64,000 nucleotides of DNA, from NCBI RefSeq assembly GCF_004353915.1, contig NZ_SMRP01000025.1:1-64000 (forward strand), in the 5' to 3' direction. A model generated the notes under the pieces. The model did not search any database. It was not told where the DNA came from and saw only the letters and a program-made list of their open reading frames with translations. The translations under genes and the position numbers were made by a program. Shown here piece by piece: positions 51,880 to 60,609 of this stretch; positions within the stretch are counted from its first letter, which is position 1; each line of letters opens with the position of its first letter. This stretch comes from Paraburkholderia silviterrae. GTDB taxonomy: Bacteria > Pseudomonadota > Gammaproteobacteria > Burkholderiales > Burkholderiaceae.

Positions 51880-52041
51880 GGTCACTGGAGACAGCGCATT
51901 CGCCCTTGAAAGGTCAGGATCGGTCGTCCGGATGAGAGACTGCTTCACTGCCGATGTGAGCGTTGACGCGTTGGCGCGTCGTCATATTTCGGCCAACGAA
52001 ACGGCGATTGATTCACGAGCCATGAATCCACCTCCAGATCC

Positions 52042-52683
52042 TCAGACTGACAGCTTCTCGACGATTTCGTCAGTCGAAACAATGGCGCACGCATAAGCCG
52101 GCATGTTGAACTGAAGCGAGGCGTCCATCTCGGCTTGTCCAAAGCTGCCAATGGCATCTTTCACGAGCGTGACTTCGTAGCCTAGCTCTGCCGCAAAGCG
52201 AACGGTGGATTCAATGCATGTGTTAGCGCGCATGCCAATCACGATGACTTTGCGCAGACCATGCTTCTTGAGCTGAAAGTCAAGATCCGTGTTGGCGAAC
52301 CCGCTTGAGAGCCAGTGTTCCTGCGCGACGATCTCACCAGGGCGCGGCTCGAAATCAGGGTGAAAACTTCCCCCCCAAGTCCCGTCAGCAAAGACACGTC
52401 CCTTGTCGGCGGCGGCGCCGATGGGCGGTATGGTCTTCCAATGATTGTGCAGATCGCATTCGCGCCAACGATGGTGAGGGGCAATGAAGACTTGCACACC
52501 AGCCGTTCGAGCGGCAGCGAGGACCTGCCGCATATGCTCTACGACATTGTTCGCCTCCAGTGTCGCGCGGCAGAGTTCGTAGAGCTTGCCTCCCTCTGAC
52601 AGGAAGTCGTTATAGGGATCGACGATGAGCAGCCCCGTCAAATCAGGCTCGTAAGTCAGCCCAGACGCGGATTGATTTGCCAT
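52042..52683 (-). CDS. Isochorismatase-family cysteine hydrolase
   Basis: 213 residues. Catalytic Asp in GLLIVDPYNDFLS and Cys in IGMRANTCIESTVRFAAELGYEVTLVKDAIGSF, the standard isochorismatase-like/nicotinamidase layout; HHRWRECDLHNHWK may add metal or substrate contacts. Related enzymes hydrolyse amides (N-carbamoyl compounds, nicotinamide). Divergent from the HxlR regulator with a 149-base AT-rich spacer, so probably its target. Confidence 0.9.
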   Translation of the reverse strand: MANQSASGLTYEPDLTGLLIVDPYNDFLSEGGKLYELCRATLEANNVVEHMRQVLAAARTAGVQVFIAPHHRWRECDLHNHWKTIPPIGAAADKGRVFADGTWGGSFHPDFEPRPGEIVAQEHWLSSGFANTDLDFQLKKHGLRKVIVIGMRANTCIESTVRFAAELGYEVTLVKDAIGSFGQAEMDASLQFNMPAYACAIVSTDEIVEKLSV

Positions 52684-52832
52684 TTTGAGGAGCCCTCTGG
52701 TACGTTGAATGTGTGACTACAATATTTGAAGTTACACAACTTGTAAAGGGTAAAGACTTGACCGATGAACGTTAGCGATCTTGGTTCGCTGCGCCGGCTG
52801 GTTCAGAATGTGGGGTTTATTGAGGGATCGAG

Positions 52833-53390
52833 ATGAAACAACAGGATACTGGCGAGACGCTTTGTCCCCTCGCTCGTGCGGCTGCCATCATTGCGGATCG
52901 CTGGACCATCTTGATTCTGCGCGAGCTGAGAATGGGCAACGATCGCTTCGATGGCATTCAGGCGCAGACCGGGATGTCGCCCAACTTGCTTACCCAGCGC
53001 CTCAAAACCATGGAGGACAACGACCTCATCGAGCGCCGGCTCTATCACGAGCGACCCAAGCGGTACGCCTACTGCATCACAGACAATGCGCGCGAGCTTG
53101 ACGGGGTGATGCTGACCCTTCGCTTGTGGGGAATGCGGCACTGCGGGCTCGATCCAGAGGCTGAAAGCGCTGTGACGATGACGCATCGCCGGACCGGCGC
53201 GACCATCGACGCAGACTGGCAACCCGAAGAAGCCGACCTGCCCTTCAGCTTTAGCCAGGTTGAAACCCGGATCAATCCATCGTGGGCGGCCGAACGAGCC
53301 GCTCGCGCGGAGGCCTTTGCTGTAGAGCGGAAAAACCAGGTTTCCAAACGTGCCCCACGAAAGCGCAATGCCATTTCCGTCAGGGATTGA
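52833..53390 (+). CDS. HxlR-family transcriptional regulator
   Basis: 185 residues. HxlR winged helix: CPLARAAAIIADRWTILILRELRMGNDRFDGIQAQTGMSPNLLTQRLKTMEDNDLIERRLYHERPKRYAYCITDNAREL, with the usual N-terminal Cys (LCPLA) that in some members senses oxidants or aldehydes. The C-terminal ~80 residues extend beyond the DNA-binding domain and end in a basic tail. Divergent from the isochorismatase-like gene. Start ATG at 52833 preceded by GAGGGATCGAG. Confidence 0.92.
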   Translation: MKQQDTGETLCPLARAAAIIADRWTILILRELRMGNDRFDGIQAQTGMSPNLLTQRLKTMEDNDLIERRLYHERPKRYAYCITDNARELDGVMLTLRLWGMRHCGLDPEAESAVTMTHRRTGATIDADWQPEEADLPFSFSQVETRINPSWAAERAARAEAFAVERKNQVSKRAPRKRNAISVRD

Positions 53391-53587
53391 CCTTTGATGC
53401 CGGGTCTTGTCTGTTGGGGATCCGCAGGACACGACCCGTTCGAGTCAGTCCCGACTCGCGAAATCACACCTCCGCTACACGATGACCATCTCGACGCAGG
53501 AGTAACGTCGTATCGACAGAACTCCGCGTTTGTAAGGTTGCTGTGCAACACTTCGATGTCACCCTTTCGTCGACGCAGGTGAATGCG

Positions 53588-53893
53588 ATGGATCAGCCAC
53601 GTACTGTCATTACCGATCCCATTCTTTTCGCCGACTCGGCGGTGTGGTTTTCCGCCTATGGATTCGGCTGGGGATACCGCGCCTTCGCGCTGCCATTTGA
53701 AGTCGTCTGCGAAGAGCTCGGCGCTCGCAATGAGACCGTACAGCAGGTGCGACTCGCGTTCGAGTTGAACAAACGCCGACTTCTAACGACCGTGCAACAA
53801 TATCGAGCAGCATCTGCAACCGGCGAGCGCATCACGCTCTCGGTCGAAGATCTGCAGCGCGTCACGCCCGAATTCGACTACTTCGGAGCATAA
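53588..53893 (+). CDS. Hypothetical small protein
   Basis: 101 residues from the ATG at 53588 (MDQPRTVITDPILFADSAVWFSAYGFGWGYRAFALPFEVVCEELGA); the frame is open to 53543. The second half is helical (NETVQQVRLAFELNKRRLLTTVQQYRA) with a short LSVEDLQRV end. The layout, a short beta segment followed by a helix at the end, recalls DUF1488-like small proteins, but I cannot name a family. No membrane segment. Stands alone. Confidence 0.65.
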   Translation: MDQPRTVITDPILFADSAVWFSAYGFGWGYRAFALPFEVVCEELGARNETVQQVRLAFELNKRRLLTTVQQYRAASATGERITLSVEDLQRVTPEFDYFGA

Positions 53894-54420
53894 ATTTCGG
53901 CAGACTGCGCTTGGCCGGCCTCTGTCTGCCGGCGATCGGCCGCACGCGCCCCCTTGCCGATATTCATCAACGCGACGGCAACGGCCGCTGTCTGGAGCCG
54001 AGCAGTCGATCGATACTGCCACGCTCGGCCATATAGCCGGCCATAGCCGCCATTAGAGAATGTCAGGCGCTTTCTGTGAGTGGAGAGGACCCGCTTTCGT
54101 GGATACCCTCTATCCTGCGAATAAGGAAGTGTGGATCATGTCTAAATTAATGATCAGCCGGTGGCGCAATTGCACGCCCCTGAAACCTCGCTAAATTGCA
54201 GGCCAGGGGCAGAATCCAATAGCGAAGAAAAGCGGACGTGCACCAAACGTCCAGAACCCAGGCACTGCTGACATTCGAGTGTCCGTGTGAAAACCGTGCC
54301 GAGAGTACACGCTGAATTGTCGATAAATCGGGTATTCCCAAATCCGCGCAAATCGGTAATCTGCGAGGTTTCAGTGAACGAAAAAGTCTCGCTGCCTGAA
54401 TGCAACCATTCGGATCCTCC
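53894..54420. other. Intergenic region without recognised gene
   Basis: 527 bases. Frames on the minus strand (54147-54521 and 54154-54984) are antisense to the YdeI-like gene and have no family features. No clear terminator was seen. Confidence 0.5.
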
Positions 54421-54990
54421 ATGACTGAGCCTCGTCTGACATTCCTTGACCAGAATGAATGGGAAAACTGGTTGACGCAAAACGGCGGTACCTCGACCGG
54501 GATATGGTTGCGCCTTGCCAAAAAGGGCGCCGGGCAGCCAACCTTGACTTACGAACAGGCGCTGGAAAGTGCCCTTTGTCACGGCTGGATCGACGGTCAA
54601 AAGCAGACTGAAAGTGAAGAACACTGGTTGCAACGCTTCACTCGACGCTCCGCAAAAAGTATCTGGTCCGTGCTCAACAAAGATCGGGCCGAAGCGCTGA
54701 TCGCCGCAGGCAGAATGCTTCCTTCGGGCATGCGAGAAATCGAGAAAGCCAAAAAGGATGGCCGCTGGGAGGCAGCCTATACGTCGCCCAGCAACTCGGT
54801 CGTGCCGGACGACCTGCAAGCCGCACTGGATGCCAATCCCAAGGCCAGCGCGTTCTTTGCGACGCTGAACGGCCGAAACCGCTACGCCATCCTGTTTCGG
54901 ATACAGAATGCCAAAAAGGCCGCAACACGGGTGCGCAAGATCGAGGAGTTCATCGACATGCTGAATCGCGGCGAAACCATTCATCCCTAG
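54421..54990 (+). CDS. YdeI/OmpD-associated family protein
   Basis: 189 residues from the ATG at 54421; an ATG seven codons earlier (54400) is also open and neither has a good ribosome site. Typical YdeI order: WLTQNGGTSTGIWLRLAKKGAGQPTLTYEQALESALCHGWIDGQKQTESEEHWLQRFTRRSAKSIWS, followed by a C-terminal DUF1905/bacteriocin-protection-like helical part. Cytosolic. The family has been linked to peptide or stress resistance, but the biochemical role is unknown. Confidence 0.9.
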   Translation: MTEPRLTFLDQNEWENWLTQNGGTSTGIWLRLAKKGAGQPTLTYEQALESALCHGWIDGQKQTESEEHWLQRFTRRSAKSIWSVLNKDRAEALIAAGRMLPSGMREIEKAKKDGRWEAAYTSPSNSVVPDDLQAALDANPKASAFFATLNGRNRYAILFRIQNAKKAATRVRKIEEFIDMLNRGETIHP

Positions 54991-55493
54991 ACGAGGAAGC
55001 TCGACCGCCGACGAAAGTCGCCGGACGACGCCGCGCTCAGGGCGGGCAACCCGCAGCGCTCTCCACGCCTCAGCGCTGGCGAGCGTCGATTAATGCTGGC
55101 TTACGGTTTATTTATCTCTTTGGCCGCGATTCGCGCGTGACCGGCCGTTACGAAAATCCGGCCGAGCGTCGGATTCTGGCCGCAGCCGCTTGCGCTCGCC
55201 GTCCCCGGTAATCCAGGACGAACTTTCTTGGGCTCTTCGCGGACTACCGGCCAGCGCCTCGCGCATCGCAAAGGACCTCAACGCAAGCTCAATGAAAAAG
55301 GTCCTGAAGCAAAACGTAAATGCAAATAGCAGTCATTCTCATCTTTATTGACGAGATGAGATCCAGCCGGTACGATGCGCCACAGATCGACGGGGCGATG
55401 CCACGCTAATCACACGCGGTTCGGGTGATGAGTGAGCCATGCACGGAACGCACGCCGAAGTTTCGACATGGCCTGACGAACCTGGACTAGAAG
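54991..55493. other. Intergenic region without recognised gene
   Basis: 503 bases between the YdeI-like and cytochrome b561 genes. No coding frame with family features; 55260-55340 is AT-richer and may hold the promoter of the cytochrome gene. Confidence 0.5.
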
Positions 55494-56135
55494 ATGCGCG
55501 CGAACCGGATGCCGCCAGCGGCAATGCAATGCTGTCCTCACTCGGGCGAGGCGCCCACCTTGGCCGCACCCGACAATCGTTCGGGCAGGCCCGGCCTGGA
55601 CCGGCTAAAGCTGGCGAGCCGCCCCGCCCTCGACCGCTACGACGGCGTGGCGCGATTTTTCCATTGGACGTTTGCCGCCTGCATCGTCTATGCGAGCGTG
55701 GCGGGCTATACGCTCACCCGCATCGCCAGCGGCCCCGTGCATCATTTCCTGTCCCAACTGAACATGTCGATCGGGACGGTGCTCATCGTCCTGTTTCCGT
55801 TTCGAGCGGGCTGGAAGCTGGTTCGTACCGAACCTCGCGCGATGCGGGGTGTGTCGGTCCGGCAGCAATCGCTGGCGCACGGCGTACATGGCGTGCTTTA
55901 TCTCACGATGTTTGCCGTGCTCACGAGCGGCTTCCTGATGGTCCCAAACGGCTATTCGTTCCTTGGCCTCTTTGAGATTCACACGCCGTTTCAACGAGGC
56001 CCGCTAACCGACGAACTATTCACCGTGCACCGCGCAAGTTGCGCGCTGCTGGCAGGACTGGTCGTGCTGCATGTGCTCGCGGTCATCAAGCACCAGTTGA
56101 TCGCGCGGAACGATGTGTTGCGCAGGATGCTTTAA
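55494..56135 (+). CDS. Cytochrome b561-family membrane protein
   Basis: 213 residues. Cytosolic Pro-rich N-terminus (~50 residues), then four membrane helices: FFHWTFAACIVYASVAGYTLT, NMSIGTVLIVLFPFRAGWKLV, GVHGVLYLTMFAVLTSGFLMV, HRASCALLAGLVVLHVLAVIKHQL. Haem-ligand His candidates lie in FFHW, AHGVHG, TVHRAS and VLHVLAVIKH, as in YodB/CybB proteins moving electrons from quinol to superoxide or oxidised quinones. Start uncertain: the first ATG at 55494 gives an unusually long N-terminus; 55524 is an alternative. Confidence 0.83.
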   Translation: MRANRMPPAAMQCCPHSGEAPTLAAPDNRSGRPGLDRLKLASRPALDRYDGVARFFHWTFAACIVYASVAGYTLTRIASGPVHHFLSQLNMSIGTVLIVLFPFRAGWKLVRTEPRAMRGVSVRQQSLAHGVHGVLYLTMFAVLTSGFLMVPNGYSFLGLFEIHTPFQRGPLTDELFTVHRASCALLAGLVVLHVLAVIKHQLIARNDVLRRML

Positions 56136-56237
56136 GCCCGGACGCTGCGCCGGGCCTTATTTGCTCTGCTATCCTACTTATTGAATCCAGTGGCTACGAC
56201 GTAACTGGCGACGACGCGGCGACAAAGCGCTCCTGGA

Positions 56238-57146
56238 TCACCCCCGCACGCGCGGCGCCACCCAGCTCGACTCCCTCGCGAACTGCACGAACGATCTCAG
56301 ATAATCAACCGCCCCATCGGCCTCCCGCGTGCCCAGAAAAATCTGCTTGGCAATGCCCTCCTTGCCGAGCTTCACGATCGCAAGCGGCATGCGCTCGGCG
56401 TACTCCTCCGCGAGCCACCTCGGCAAGGCCGCCACGCCGCGGCTGCTCGCCACCATCTGCAGCATGATGTCGGTGGTCTCGATGGTCTTGTGGCGACGCG
56501 GCACGATACCCGCCGGCCGCAGAAACTGGTTGTAGATGTCGAGCCGGTCCGTATCCACCGGATAGGTGATGAGCGTCTCGTCCACGAGCTGTTCGGGCTT
56601 CACATACCGCGCGTTCGCGAGCCGGTGGCTCTCGCTCACCACCAGCACCTGCTCATAATCGAACACAGGATCGAAGCGCAGCCCCGGCCGGTTCAGCGGA
56701 TCGGGCGTCACGAGCACGTCCACGTCGTAGCCGAACAACGCGCCAATGCCGCCGAATTGAAAGCGCTGCTTGACGTCCACGTCGACATCGGGCCAGCGCG
56801 CGAGATACGGCGACACCACCTTGAGCAGCCACTGATAGCACGGATGGCATTCCATGCCGATGCGCAGCGTGCCGCGCTCGCCCGCCGCATATTGCTTCAT
56901 GCGCTCCTCGGCCAGCTCGAATTGCGGCAGCAGCCGCTCGGCGAGCGAGAGCAGATACTGGCCCGCCTGCGTGAGCCGCAGGCTGCGCCCCTCGCGGTCC
57001 CAGATCGGCGTGCCCAACTGCTGCTCGATTTTCTTGACCGTGTGACTGAGCGCCGATTGCGTGAGAAAAAGCGCGCCCGCCGCCGCGGTGAGCGATCCCT
57101 GGCGCGCGACTTCGCGCACGATGACGAGGTGGATGCGTTCGAGCAT
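56238..57146 (-). CDS. metR: LysR-family methionine regulator MetR
   Basis: 302 residues. N-terminal LysR helix-turn-helix (VIVREVARQGSLTAAAGALFLTQSALSHTVKKIEQQLGTPIWDREGRSLRLTQAG) and a periplasmic-binding-like effector domain. MLERIHLVIVREV, RIGMECHPCYQWLLKVV and FGYDVDVLVTPDPL are close to enterobacterial MetR, which senses homocysteine. Divergent from metE, the classic target, with a 139-base spacer holding an inverted repeat. Start at 57146 chosen by family; the open frame goes to 57170. Confidence 0.94.
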   Translation of the reverse strand: MLERIHLVIVREVARQGSLTAAAGALFLTQSALSHTVKKIEQQLGTPIWDREGRSLRLTQAGQYLLSLAERLLPQFELAEERMKQYAAGERGTLRIGMECHPCYQWLLKVVSPYLARWPDVDVDVKQRFQFGGIGALFGYDVDVLVTPDPLNRPGLRFDPVFDYEQVLVVSESHRLANARYVKPEQLVDETLITYPVDTDRLDIYNQFLRPAGIVPRRHKTIETTDIMLQMVASSRGVAALPRWLAEEYAERMPLAIVKLGKEGIAKQIFLGTREADGAVDYLRSFVQFARESSWVAPRVRG

Positions 57147-57190
57147 GTTCCGGGGTCCCGATGCAATCAATGAAGAAAACTAATGGGTGG

Positions 57191-57215
57191 ATGAAATAAT
57201 GCCATTTTATTTCAT
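57191..57215. promoter_or_regulatory. Inverted repeat in the metR-metE spacer, candidate MetR site
   Basis: ATGAAATAA (57191-57199) and TTATTTCAT (57207-57215) are perfect 9-bp arms with a 7-base spacer. The TGAA...TTCA ends agree with the known MetR half-sites, and the site lies between the divergent starts. Confidence 0.72.
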
Positions 57216-57285
57216 CAGCTGATAGCTCTATCATCGCTGCCACTTCAGCTGGTTTTTTGCACTTTTCTCCTGGATGGCAGCACAG

Positions 57286-59571
57286 ATGGTCACCACACAC
57301 AACCTCGGCTTCCCGCGCATTGGCGCGCAACGCGAACTCAAGTTCGGCCTCGAACGCTACTGGAAGGGCGAGTCCTCGCGCGACGAGCTCAAGGCGCTCG
57401 GCGCACAACTGCGCGCGCGTCACTGGGACAACCAGAAGGCACTCGATTTCGTGCCCGTCGGCGACTTCGCGTTCTACGACCAGGTGCTCGACATGAGCTT
57501 CACGCTCGGCAATCTGCCCGAGCGCGTGCAGGGCTTTCATGGCGACAAGCTCGACAACTATTTCCGCGTGGCGCGAGGCCGTTCGGCGCAAGGCGCCGAA
57601 GACCATGCGGACTGCTGCGGAGGCGTCGCCGCCGGTGAAATGACGAAGTGGTTCGACACGAACTATCACTACATCGTCCCCGAGTTTACGGTCGACACGC
57701 AGTTCAATCTCGATACCTCGCGTCTCATCGAACAACTGCGCGAAGCACGCGCGCAGGGCGTGAAGGCCAAGCCCGTGATCATCGGCCCCATCACCTATCT
57801 GTGGCTGGGCAAGGCCAAGGACGACTCGGACAAGCTCGCCCTGCTGCCGCGCATCATGCCGGTGTACCGCGCGCTGCTCGACTATTTCCGCATCATGGAC
57901 GTCGAGTGGGTACAGATCGACGAGCCCGTTCTTGCAACCGAGCTCGACCCGGCGTGGCGCAAGGCGTTCGAGACGGCCTATGAGGGCTTCGAAGACCGCC
58001 GCGTCAAGCTGCTGCTCACGACCTACTTCGGCCAGCTTCAGGAAAATCTCGACCTCGCTTGCAGTTTGGCGGTCGACGGCCTGCACATCGACGCCATCAA
58101 CGCCCGCGAAGAACTCGCGCTGGCCGCGCAGAAGCTGCCCGCGCAAAGCGTGCTCTCGGTTGGCGCGATCAACGGCCGCAATATCTGGAAGACCGACCTG
58201 AACGTCACGCTCGAATGGCTCGCACCGCTGGCGCAGCAACTGGGCGAGCGTCTGTGGCTGGCGCCCTCGTGCTCGCTGCTGCACGTGCCCGTCGACCTCG
58301 CGAGCGAAGAAAAGCTCGATGTCGAAATCCGCTCGTGGCTCGCGTTCGCCCTGCAAAAGCTCGACGAGCTGAACGTGCTCGCCACCGCGCTCAATGACGG
58401 CCGCGACAAGGTTGCCGGCGCACTGGCCGCCAACGCCGCCGCCGTCGAAGCACGCCGCCACTCGCCGCGCGTGAACAACCCGGCGGTGAAGGCCGCGCTC
58501 GCACGCGTGGACGCAACGCTCGGCAATCGCCAGCAGTCCTATGCACAACGTGCGCCGAAACAGGCCGCGCTGCTAAACCTGCCCACGTATCCAACCACGA
58601 CGATCGGCTCTTTCCCGCAGACCGCGGAAATCCGCCAGGCGCGCAGCCAGTTCAAGAGCGGCGCGCTCGACAACACGGGCTACCATGCCGCAATGCGCGC
58701 CGAGATCGAGCGCAGCGTGCGCGAACAGGAAAAGCTGGGCCTCGACGTACTCGTGCACGGCGAAGCCGAGCGCAACGACATGGTCGAATACTTTGGCGAG
58801 CAGCTCGACGGTTATGCATTCAGCCAGTTCGGCTGGGTGCAGTCATATGGCTCGCGCTGCGTGAAGCCGCCCATTCTGTTCGGCGACATCAGCCGTCCGA
58901 AGGCCATGACGGTCGAGTGGATCGCCTACGCGCAGTCGCTCACGAGCAAGCCGATGAAGGGCATGCTCACCGGTCCGGTGACGATCCTCAACTGGTCGTT
59001 CGTGCGCGACGACCAGCCGCGTTCAGTGTCGTGCTACCAGTTGGCGCTGGCGATCCGCGAGGAAGTGCTCGATCTCGAGAAGGCTGGCGTGCGCGTGATC
59101 CAGATCGACGAAGCCGCGCTGCGCGAAGGCTTGCCGCTGCGGCGCGCGCAATGGGGCGAGTATCTGCGCTGGGCTGTCGAATCGTTCCGCATCACGGCGA
59201 ACGGCGTGGGCGACGAAACGCAGATTCATACGCACATGTGCTATTCGGAGTTCAACGACATCATCGCGTCGATTGCCGATATGGACGCCGACGTCATCAC
59301 GATCGAGACCTCGCGCTCGGACATGGAGCTGCTCGACGCGTTCGACAACTTCAGGTATCCGAACGAAATCGGGCCGGGTGTGTACGACATCCACTCGCCG
59401 AACATCCCGACTGAGGAGCACATCGTGCAACTCATGCGCAAGGCCGCCGAGCGCATTCCGGCTGAGCGCCTGTGGGTGAATCCGGACTGCGGGCTGAAGA
59501 CGCGCCAGTGGCAGGAAGTCATTCCCGCGCTCACCAATATGGTCGCGGCAGCGAGGACGCTGCGCCATTGA
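57286..59571 (+). CDS. metE: Cobalamin-independent methionine synthase
   Basis: 761 residues from the ATG at 57286 (MVTTHNLGFPRIGAQRELKFGLERYWKG), which aligns with the family start; an in-frame ATG four codons upstream (57274) is possible. Two TIM-barrel halves: N-terminal folate-binding half and C-terminal catalytic half. Zinc ligands His and Cys in QIHTHMCYSEFND and Cys in WVNPDCGLKTR; homocysteine/folate motifs TTTIGSFPQT and DVLVHGEAERNDMVEYFGE. It transfers the methyl of methyl-tetrahydrofolate to homocysteine. No cobalamin riboswitch was seen upstream; control is likely by MetR. Confidence 0.97.
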   Translation: MVTTHNLGFPRIGAQRELKFGLERYWKGESSRDELKALGAQLRARHWDNQKALDFVPVGDFAFYDQVLDMSFTLGNLPERVQGFHGDKLDNYFRVARGRSAQGAEDHADCCGGVAAGEMTKWFDTNYHYIVPEFTVDTQFNLDTSRLIEQLREARAQGVKAKPVIIGPITYLWLGKAKDDSDKLALLPRIMPVYRALLDYFRIMDVEWVQIDEPVLATELDPAWRKAFETAYEGFEDRRVKLLLTTYFGQLQENLDLACSLAVDGLHIDAINAREELALAAQKLPAQSVLSVGAINGRNIWKTDLNVTLEWLAPLAQQLGERLWLAPSCSLLHVPVDLASEEKLDVEIRSWLAFALQKLDELNVLATALNDGRDKVAGALAANAAAVEARRHSPRVNNPAVKAALARVDATLGNRQQSYAQRAPKQAALLNLPTYPTTTIGSFPQTAEIRQARSQFKSGALDNTGYHAAMRAEIERSVREQEKLGLDVLVHGEAERNDMVEYFGEQLDGYAFSQFGWVQSYGSRCVKPPILFGDISRPKAMTVEWIAYAQSLTSKPMKGMLTGPVTILNWSFVRDDQPRSVSCYQLALAIREEVLDLEKAGVRVIQIDEAALREGLPLRRAQWGEYLRWAVESFRITANGVGDETQIHTHMCYSEFNDIIASIADMDADVITIETSRSDMELLDAFDNFRYPNEIGPGVYDIHSPNIPTEEHIVQLMRKAAERIPAERLWVNPDCGLKTRQWQEVIPALTNMVAAARTLRH

Positions 59572-59591
59572 CCGGCGCTTGAATGAAGCGA

Positions 59592-59620
59592 GTGAGCGCC
59601 TTCCCCTGGAAGGCGCTCAC
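59592..59620. terminator. Long GC hairpin between convergent metE and esterase genes
   Basis: GTGAGCGCCTTCC, loop CCT, GGAAGGCGCTCAC: perfect 13-bp stem 21 bases after the metE stop and 22 bases before the esterase stop. There is no real T-run on either side, so it may work as a bidirectional or Rho-assisted terminator, or protect the 3' end. Confidence 0.65.
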
Positions 59621-59641
59621 GGCAACGTGCTGCTTCTTGTC

Positions 59642-60598
59642 CTAACCTCTCGGGCTTCCAAGCATCGCCGCTATCGCCGTGACAAAGGCCTCGTACAGCC
59701 GGGCGGTCTCGGGGCAGCGCTCCATCGCCCGCATGCAGCCATGCAGCAATCCACGGCCGAGATGAAACTGCGCTGGAACGCCCGCCGCGCGCAAGCGCTC
59801 GACGTACCGCTGTCCGTCGTCTCGCAACGGGTCGAACTCGGCTACCGCCACGAACGCCGGCGGCAAGCCGCCGAGCGACGGCGCCGCCAGCGGCGCGAGA
59901 CGCAGGTCGTTGTGGCTGGCCGAATCGGGCGCGTAGACGCGCAGGAAATACTCCACATCGGCAGTGCTCAGCAACGGCGCGTCGGCGTTTTCGCGGAAGG
60001 ACGGAAGACTGTGATCCGTGCCCAGCCCGGGGTAAATCAGCGCTTGCCCACGCGGCGCCACACCGCCCATCCGCGCGATCTCCAGGCACAACGCCGCCGC
60101 CAGATTACCGCCCGCGCTGTCGCCGGCCACCACCACGCGGGATGCATCGACTCCCCAGGCGTCGCCCTGCGTCTGCAGATGCCGCCACGCCGCCAGGCAG
60201 TCGTCGAACGCGGCCGGAAATACGTGTTCAGGCGCCAGGCGGTAATCCACCGCAACGACCACCGCGGACAAATCGCGCGCCAGCGGCGCCGTGATGAACT
60301 CATGCGAATCCAGACCGCCCACCACCCAGCCGCCGCCGTGCAGATACAACACACATGGCCAGCCCTGCGTGGGCGCCTCGACCAACGGACGATAGATGCG
60401 AACCGGAATGTGCCGGTCCGGCCCGGCGATGGCATGCTCTTCAATGACAAGGCGAGCGTCGCGCTCAGGCGTGAAGTATCGGCACAGCGCATCGTAGGCA
60501 TCGCGCATGGCCTTCACGCTGTCGTCCGCGGCGACAAAGCGGCCGCTCGTCTCCACGAACTCGCGCATCGCGTCGCTGAGTGGGTAGTGTTTTTGCAT
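59642..60598 (-). CDS. Alpha/beta hydrolase, hormone-sensitive-lipase (family IV) esterase
   Basis: 318 residues, ATG at 60598 with GAGGG upstream. Family IV motifs: oxyanion LYLHGGGWVVGGLDSHE, nucleophile VVAGDSAGGNLAAAL, Asp in VAEFDPLRDDG, His in GRGLLHGCM. Hydrolyses short-chain carboxyl esters. Its stop-side neighbour is convergent metE. It sits 11 bases after the BCCT transporter on the same strand, so the pair probably imports and then cleaves a betaine or choline-like ester; that link is inference. Confidence 0.92.
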   Translation of the reverse strand: MQKHYPLSDAMREFVETSGRFVAADDSVKAMRDAYDALCRYFTPERDARLVIEEHAIAGPDRHIPVRIYRPLVEAPTQGWPCVLYLHGGGWVVGGLDSHEFITAPLARDLSAVVVAVDYRLAPEHVFPAAFDDCLAAWRHLQTQGDAWGVDASRVVVAGDSAGGNLAAALCLEIARMGGVAPRGQALIYPGLGTDHSLPSFRENADAPLLSTADVEYFLRVYAPDSASHNDLRLAPLAAPSLGGLPPAFVAVAEFDPLRDDGQRYVERLRAAGVPAQFHLGRGLLHGCMRAMERCPETARLYEAFVTAIAAMLGSPRG

Positions 60599-60609
60599 GA
60601 TGCCCTCGC

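Noticed and set aside
57147..57285. Cobalamin riboswitch upstream of metE
   Set aside because: The spacer is only 139 bases, AT-rich, and lacks a B12-box-like segment; the inverted repeat suits MetR.
56653..58548. 631-residue minus-strand frame spanning metR and metE
   Set aside because: Crosses the metR/metE promoter and is antisense to metE; no motifs.
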